From assembly GCF_026151205.1 (NCBI RefSeq), contig NC_087080.1, forward strand, positions 13,527,337 through 13,587,336: a stretch of DNA of 60,000 bases, in the 5' to 3' direction. The position numbers were made by a program, and so were the translations under genes. Every line of letters begins with the position of its first letter. The stretch's first letter is position 1. The notes beneath the pieces were generated by a model. That model did no database searches, had not been told where the DNA came from, and saw only the letters and a program-made list of their open reading frames with translations. Of the stretch, positions 54,704-60,000 are shown one piece after another. Origin of the DNA: Bolinopsis microptera. Its lineage: Eukaryota; Ctenophora; Tentaculata; Lobata; Bolinopsidae.

Positions 54704-55469
54704 CAGGGTGGGCCAAAAGTCAGTGTGCAAACGTTGGGTCTTATACCTCCGCTGAGTTTTATATTTGAGAGCTGTTGCTTTGCAGATGGCATACTGTACT
54801 TACTGGTTCGAGGATTCCGTCGTCAAAATTTGAAAATTCGAATATTTTAGACCACGCCCATTCAATATTAAAACACCTATATTGTTTTCTCTGAAAATCC
54901 TGAACGCCTAATTTTTTTAGAGACGGTAGATTATCAAATGTTGCATATGATCTGAAAAAATGAGGCAAAACGGATTAGAAATGACGAAGTTAACAAGCAT
55001 TTTGTGTATCTCGTTAACAAATTGACTGGGTGATTATGTGACACCGTGACACGACACCTTAATTGGGCACCCTTAACAATTCCCATAATGTTTAACGGGG
55101 TAGTTAACGGGGTCACCTTATCACGTGATTAGGTAAACCAATCACCTGATCACACGTAATGAACAAGCTTGTTATGCTTCATATCTCGGTCATCTGAGAA
55201 GCTAGAACTCTCATTCTTTCAGGGCAAACGTAATTCGAATGGCCAAACACAATTCAATAACATTTAGCTTGATCCGATTATCCAAACTATCAAACAAATG
55301 TGAAAATGAACCTCCATTTGAAAAAAATGAACGCGAATATTTTTCGAGTTGACAAATTCCTCGAACCAGTGGTGGTACTAAGTCATACCAGAAGGAAGTA
55401 TTTCAATTGGGCACTCAGTGACTGAGCTATTAAGGCCAACGTTTGCACACTGACTTTTGGCCCACCCTG
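54704..55469. mobile_element. Mariner-type MITE, 766 bp, in the 3' region of the centrosomin-like gene
   Basis: TIRs CAGGGTGGGCCAAAAGTCAG and complement (about 36 bp), flanked by TA at 54702-54703 and 55470-55471. CAGGGTG-GCCAAAAGT termini are typical of IS630/Tc1/mariner elements. No transposase frame. It starts 51 bp after the stop codon. Confidence 0.9.
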
Positions 55470-55471
55470 TA

Positions 55472-56526
55472 GGATTGTCCAATTGTTGCAGAATATTCGT
55501 GTTCGACTATTCAGAGTCGCTCTGTAAATCTTAGAACAGTGAAGATTGGTGCTTGCAACTAAATGATACAATTTATGATTACCTTAGGGTTTGCCGTTTT
55601 AGTGTCGGGTATTGATACTATCATATTATGTTCTGTCGATTAAACTAAACTATTTGTTATGAGCTCATATTGCCATGAATGGTAGGAACCATTGTGGATA
55701 GCATGAATATTTGAAAGTTTGGTTGATTACGAGATAATCTAAATAGCGATTTTAATATCTTATAATTCTGTTTGTTCAGAACCAAGGAGACAATATTTTA
55801 AATTATTTGTTTTTTGTACAGAAAGCGGAAATGATACCTTATTTTATTCTGTATTTGTAGATAACATTTTAACAATGCAATTTTCAACAGCTATCCGGTC
55901 GTTTTGTGCGCGTCTATACTCGTACTTCGTTATATTGAATGCTCCATTGATGAGATGATTTCAGTATTAAACCAGTTTTAAAATTTTGTCAAGTGCGGTT
56001 TCTCACCTTAATTAAGATCGAAATATTGTAGACAAAACAGCTCATCAATCGATTTATTGATAATACTCAACAACTTAAACCACAATTTTTATTTAAATGT
56101 AAAATTAATAAACATATAATCACAATTTTAACTGATACAATGCATAATTTAACAGCGATCACGAAGCATTTAATTATTACTTCGATTTCGAAAACTGAAA
56201 GTAAAAATCTGCTTATAATTTATTAAATTCTGAATAAAATACGACTAAAATAATAATGTGGTTTAATCTACGGTTGATTGTTAGGATAGATTTTAAACAA
56301 CAATTAATGATTTGTCAGTACACTAGCTAAAAGATTGTTAATGTGATCAAAACGCTTCCTATGGATAAAAACAATTATAATTCTTATTAATAATTCCTAT
56401 TAATCAAGAAATATTGGTAGCAATAGCTCTTCTCTAACGTCGGTAATGAACCTAAAACTTAGCATATTTACAGCACCCTTGAAACACGTGATATGATGAC
56501 GTCACATGACGTTTTTGTGAGATCAC
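55472..56526. other. Convergent intergenic region
   Basis: AT-rich. It should hold the 3' untranslated regions and poly(A) sites of the centrosomin-like gene (plus) and the tropomyosin-like gene (minus). AATAAA occurs near 56232 on the plus strand. Confidence 0.5.
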
Positions 56527-57539
56527 TCAAATATCAATTAGTTCGTTCATGGAATCGTCGATGAACTGGCCGGTGCCCTTGTAGTCGTCCATGTAGGCTG
56601 CAACAAGATCTTCCTGTTGCTGAACTCTCTTTAACAAATACACCACCTGGAATGGGGATAATGCTAAAAAGTGTTTTTATTACGTAATTGGGGTCGTTTA
56701 CATATTACGTTAAATCACTGATGCGGAGGATGGGGGTTTCTAAATGATTACGCTAGTGTAATTTTAACACAACAGCTATGTGTAAAACTGATTACGAAGG
56801 TGGTGGGGTTAATTATTACGTTATGTGAAGGACCCCTTAAATTATTGGTGAGGGATCATCCACATAATAAAATCTATGTAAGCCAGATTTTGGTAATTTT
56901 AAACCCCAGTCCTCTGTTAACACTTTACAGTTTACAGTTAGCTTTTTTGTATAAATAAAACTAGCGGATTCATTTCAAACCCTCCTTCTTAGTCTGTTAA
57001 CCAGGCTTGTGATCGAAATTACACAATCTCAAACTTTCACCCTGTAACTACTAATAACCAGAACAGTGGTCCCCATCACATCGCATTCAAACTTAAGAGA
57101 AGCACAAAAAAGGTATCATTATGATACCTGTCAGGTAAAATAATAGATCTGGATTCTGATGGGGAAGTGAACCATATTTTTCTGACACGTGACAGCGATT
57201 TAATTTCATAACCAATCATCCTCCAGCTGCACAGATCAATAAAAACTTAAAATCACTGCCGATTCGGCAGTGCCTGAACGTCAAACAAACGTGGTTCCCA
57301 AGAATCCAGATCTATTCTTGTCAGAAGTCAAATCCCGGTCCTAATCATAAACAGTTTTGGTGTATGTCCCCTTAAGACCTGTCAGGGTAGGCATACTGAG
57401 GTAAGTATAATATGAATATAAAAATACCTGCCGCTCCGAATTATCCGCCCTTTTATCCGCTTCGTGCAGATCCTCCTTCAGTATGTTGACTCGGGCAGTC
57501 AACTCGTCCTCCGTGTTTTGGCTGGTTTCTGTTAGGTCC
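56527..57539 (-). CDS. Tropomyosin-like protein, last two exons (partial)
   Basis: Exons 57539-57428 (phase: one leading base) and 56646-56527, joined by an intron carrying a MITE, encode the C-terminal 76 or so residues ending at a TGA. The first exon is a heptad-rich helix (TARVNILKEDLHEADKRADN) and the second continues VVYLLKRVQQQEDLVAAY and ends MNELIDI. The EADKRADNSER-type run and the end of the form D-x-x-MNELxxx resemble tropomyosin C-termini (usual length about 284 residues). Tropomyosin is an actin-filament coiled coil. I could not find upstream exons before the window edge. Another short coiled-coil protein is the alternative. Confidence 0.6.
56700..56836. mobile_element. Family A MITE, diverged copy
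   Basis: GGGGTCGTTTACATATTACGT to ACGTTATGTGAAGGACCCC. The left flank is not TTA; the right is TTA. It sits in the intron between the two tropomyosin-like exons. Confidence 0.75.
57347..57376. mobile_element. Terminal fragment of the fold-back family
   Basis: ACAGTTTTGGTGTATGTCCCCTTAA matches the right end of the 43854-45272 element (CGGTTTTGGTGTATCTCCCCTTAA), again ending at TTAA. Confidence 0.65.
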
Positions 57540-57626
57540 CTGGAAAGTATCGGAGTAACTGCGGATAAAGTTGCGTTTCATTACATTTACTTAATGCCAT
57601 ACACGATGGAATTAGGAATAAGGGCC

Positions 57627-57839
57627 GGGGTCGTTCTCATGTTACGTAATCACTTTTTAGACCATTTTTACCCCCAGCCCCCCTCCGTGATCAGTTTTAC
57701 ACATATTGTAGCTATTGTATCCAAATTACACTAGCGTAATCGTTTGGAAAGCCCCTCCCCCTCGGCTGATTACGTAATATACAGTAGGCCTTACACTGTG
57801 CTTTCAGCAATACTCATATGAACGATCCCTAAACTCAAT
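57627..57839. mobile_element. Family A MITE copy
   Basis: GGGGTCGTTCTCATGTTACGT at left, CTGATTACGTAATAT followed by about 50 bp of other sequence and then GAACGATCC at right, which looks like an internal insertion near the right end. It lies upstream of the tropomyosin-like exons. Confidence 0.7.
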
Positions 57840-58973
57840 GTAATGAAGTTGTTTCGGAGCCACGAGGCGGGATAACTTTAACATCTAATTTCTACGTACA
57901 GATGAAACAGTTATCACGTGCGCGGACATAATTTCGCAAATTTTAGCAACGCGCGTTACTGCGGACAAACATCAAAATTCCATGTGAATTTTAGGGCATG
58001 TCGTTGACATATTCAATAGGAAAAACAAAACAAAATGATGCTGACGGAAAATGAGCTGTCTAAGTTAAAACAGTTGGGGGACAAAACCTCATGATGTAAG
58101 TCTAGCAAGAGAAAAATGACAGCAGTTGCAAATAGATAGTTCCTATCATTAGAGTATTAATGCGAAGACTCGCCAGTACTATAAAGCTATAAGGAAATGC
58201 ACTACTTTATCATGTACATTGTACATGTGAGCGGGCCCCAATAATTACAGTCGCTAATATATTTCCAGCTGGTGTGGATGCTATTGTTTGAATGTACTTA
58301 TAGGAAGCTGAGGAAGGCAAATTCAAGAAGAATGGGACTGGCTAGTATTACGTAAATAAGTCCTAGGTAATGTAATATAAGTTAAAACACAATGATTCTC
58401 GATACGTTAACTCATTTTTATAATGATGACTCATGCAGGCTAATAATTGTTTCGGGTGTATTAGATTGAGAGTAAGATGGATCCGATGAGTCGATGGTTA
58501 ATTACTCTTGCGTATATAAAATACCTGAAATAAAGGTATTATGCTTGCTGATAATACCTAAAGTATTATCTACCGACAAATTACCATGTTTATCGATATA
58601 TATATATAATATAATATGAGCAATATGCTCGGTGTAGTACATGTCATACTTCCTTTGTGGTCACAATAATGCACCGCTTTAAAATGTAGCACACAGGAAT
58701 AGGACGAAAGATTTATAGACCGTTAGGTACACTAAAGACACCACATATTTGCCGATACGTTGAGAGCCCGCTTCTCCAAAACTGTGAGTATAAATGGACA
58801 GTGGTTTACTACAGAGTTACTAGCCGGTTAATCGATGTAACTCGTAGTAGAAGTTGCTAGGTAGGTGGGTATGTAGGACTATGACAACAGTATGTAGACT
58901 ATTACATTCGACTGGAGGATTATCAACTGTCATACTGTATAGAGTATAGACATTAGACATGGGTATTACCGCC
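57840..58973. other. Nothing recognised
   Basis: AT-rich, no exon or repeat of note. Probably intron of the tropomyosin-like gene. Confidence 0.4.
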
Positions 58974-59116
58974 TACCAGTACTTACTGTAATACCGGTAC
59001 TTACTGTAATACCGGTACTTACTGTAATACCGGTACTTACTGTAATACCGGTACTTACTGTAATACCGGTACTTACTGTAATACCGGTACTTACTGTAAT
59101 ACCGGTACTTACTGTT
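58974..59116. repeat. 18-bp satellite, about 7.5 copies
   Basis: GGTACTTACTGTAATACC repeated head to tail with almost no variation. Confidence 0.95.
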
Positions 59117-59419
59117 ACTTACTTGTAGACAACATTTGACCAATGTTGATAATTACATGATGGTAACTGTTAGGTATCAGGGGATACAAAATGTTGCGAG
59201 TTCGTTTTGAAACATTACCACGATAGTGACGATCAACCATTAAACATCGACCAATCAAAAGCCAGCATCACAGGCATTCCAAACTTGCGCCACTTCTTCA
59301 AATATAATGTCACTAAAAGATGCTAAGTATGCAGATCGAGTCAATTTGAATTGAACTTGGCTGATCACTTCCTCGACCATTGCAATCTTAACGCTGCAAC
59401 CAAGGCCAAAGCGTCCTTT

Positions 59420-59590
59420 GGGGTCGTTCAGATATAATATGTAATTATATTTCTGGCACATTTTAACCCCCTCCGTAATCAGTTTACACAAAGCTATTGT
59501 GTTAAATTACAATAGCTGTGTAAAACAGCAATAGCGTAATCATTTAGAACCCCTCCCTCTCCCTCAATCATTACGTAATATGTGACCACT
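59420..59590. mobile_element. Family A MITE, diverged copy
   Basis: GGGGTCGTTCAGATATAATAT at left and ATTACGTAATATGTGAC at right, with the C/G-rich interior typical of the family. Confidence 0.65.
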
Positions 59591-60000
59591 CTATAACATT
59601 CAGTTAATCGCCTGAAACCCAAACCATCACCTCTTTCTAAGACCATCACACTTGGAACACAGCACTTGTAGCTCAACAGCAACAACAATCATATCATTGA
59701 GTCAATCACTGGGGTCCACCTCACGAGAGAGATATTGCTAGATTTGTTACCACGTTACTTAAGAACTGTTAGAAGTTGGCTAACTCTCTTGCTATCTCAT
59801 GATCAGTGTTGAAGCAGTGCGGCGCCCTCCCATGCTAAATGCAATTGCTACACATGTAAGTTATGATCACGTGCTTCTGAGAATCAATCTGATATCAACC
59901 CACCTGAAAGTTCGCTTACTATATAAATAAAATAACTATTGTATATTATGACGTTATACCATTATCGATCATGACATTACTTTCCGAGGACTTGGTAGTC
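59591..60000. other. Nothing recognised to the window edge
   Basis: No exon, repeat or family match seen. Confidence 0.5.

Noticed and set aside
1-60000. Bacterial-style operons, rRNA or tRNA genes
   Set aside because: None seen. Spliced genes and transposon types are those of an animal; no convincing tRNA fold was found by eye, though a tRNA scan would be needed to exclude one.

Overview
This is animal nuclear DNA. It is AT-rich, with long introns, canonical GT-AG splice sites and many DNA-transposon remnants. An innexin-like remnant, a divergent class A-type receptor, a GalNAc4S-6ST-type sulfotransferase and a centrosomin/CDK5RAP2-family gene fit an invertebrate, plausibly a cnidarian. I cannot fix the species. 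Coding calls come from reading exons by eye and checking that splice phases chain.

Left flank, 1-14.8 kb: a broken innexin-like exon, small hairpins, MITEs and tandem repeats. Then comes a single-exon sulfotransferase gene with a frameshifted 3' end, and a scrambled partial copy of it inside transposon-like sequence. A GC-rich repeat field follows. Next is a Mutator-like element with about 0.5 kb terminal inverted repeats (TIRs) and a 9-bp target duplication, holding a nested pogo/Tigger-like element.

Centre: two genes lie head to head about 0.6 kb apart. On the minus strand, 20.6-14.8 kb, is a 14-exon gene for a 720-residue immunoglobulin-domain surface protein. On the plus strand, 21.25-54.65 kb, is a 32-exon gene for a 1285-residue coiled-coil protein. 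Its N-terminus carries centrosomin motif 1 (CM1), so I read it as a CDK5RAP2/myomegalin/Cnn homologue that recruits the gamma-tubulin ring complex. Two intronless genes sit in its introns: a 7TM receptor on the opposite strand and a membrane-anchored ATP-grasp protein on the same strand.

The most interesting reading concerns how this centrosomin gene may be regulated. An internal ATG exon at 27580-27692, downstream of CCAAT and CACGTG boxes, ends in exactly the phase needed to join exon 5. It would give an isoform without CM1, parallel to the testis isoforms of Drosophila cnn. Several splice junctions of the gene are also duplicated or bordered by repeats: a 40-bp acceptor duplication, a donor amplified in a 37-bp minisatellite, an acceptor abutting another 37-bp minisatellite, and a MITE ending 17 bp before an exon.

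Right flank, 54.7-60 kb: a mariner-type MITE just after the centrosomin stop, the last two exons of a minus-strand tropomyosin-like gene, more copies of one MITE family, and an 18-bp satellite.
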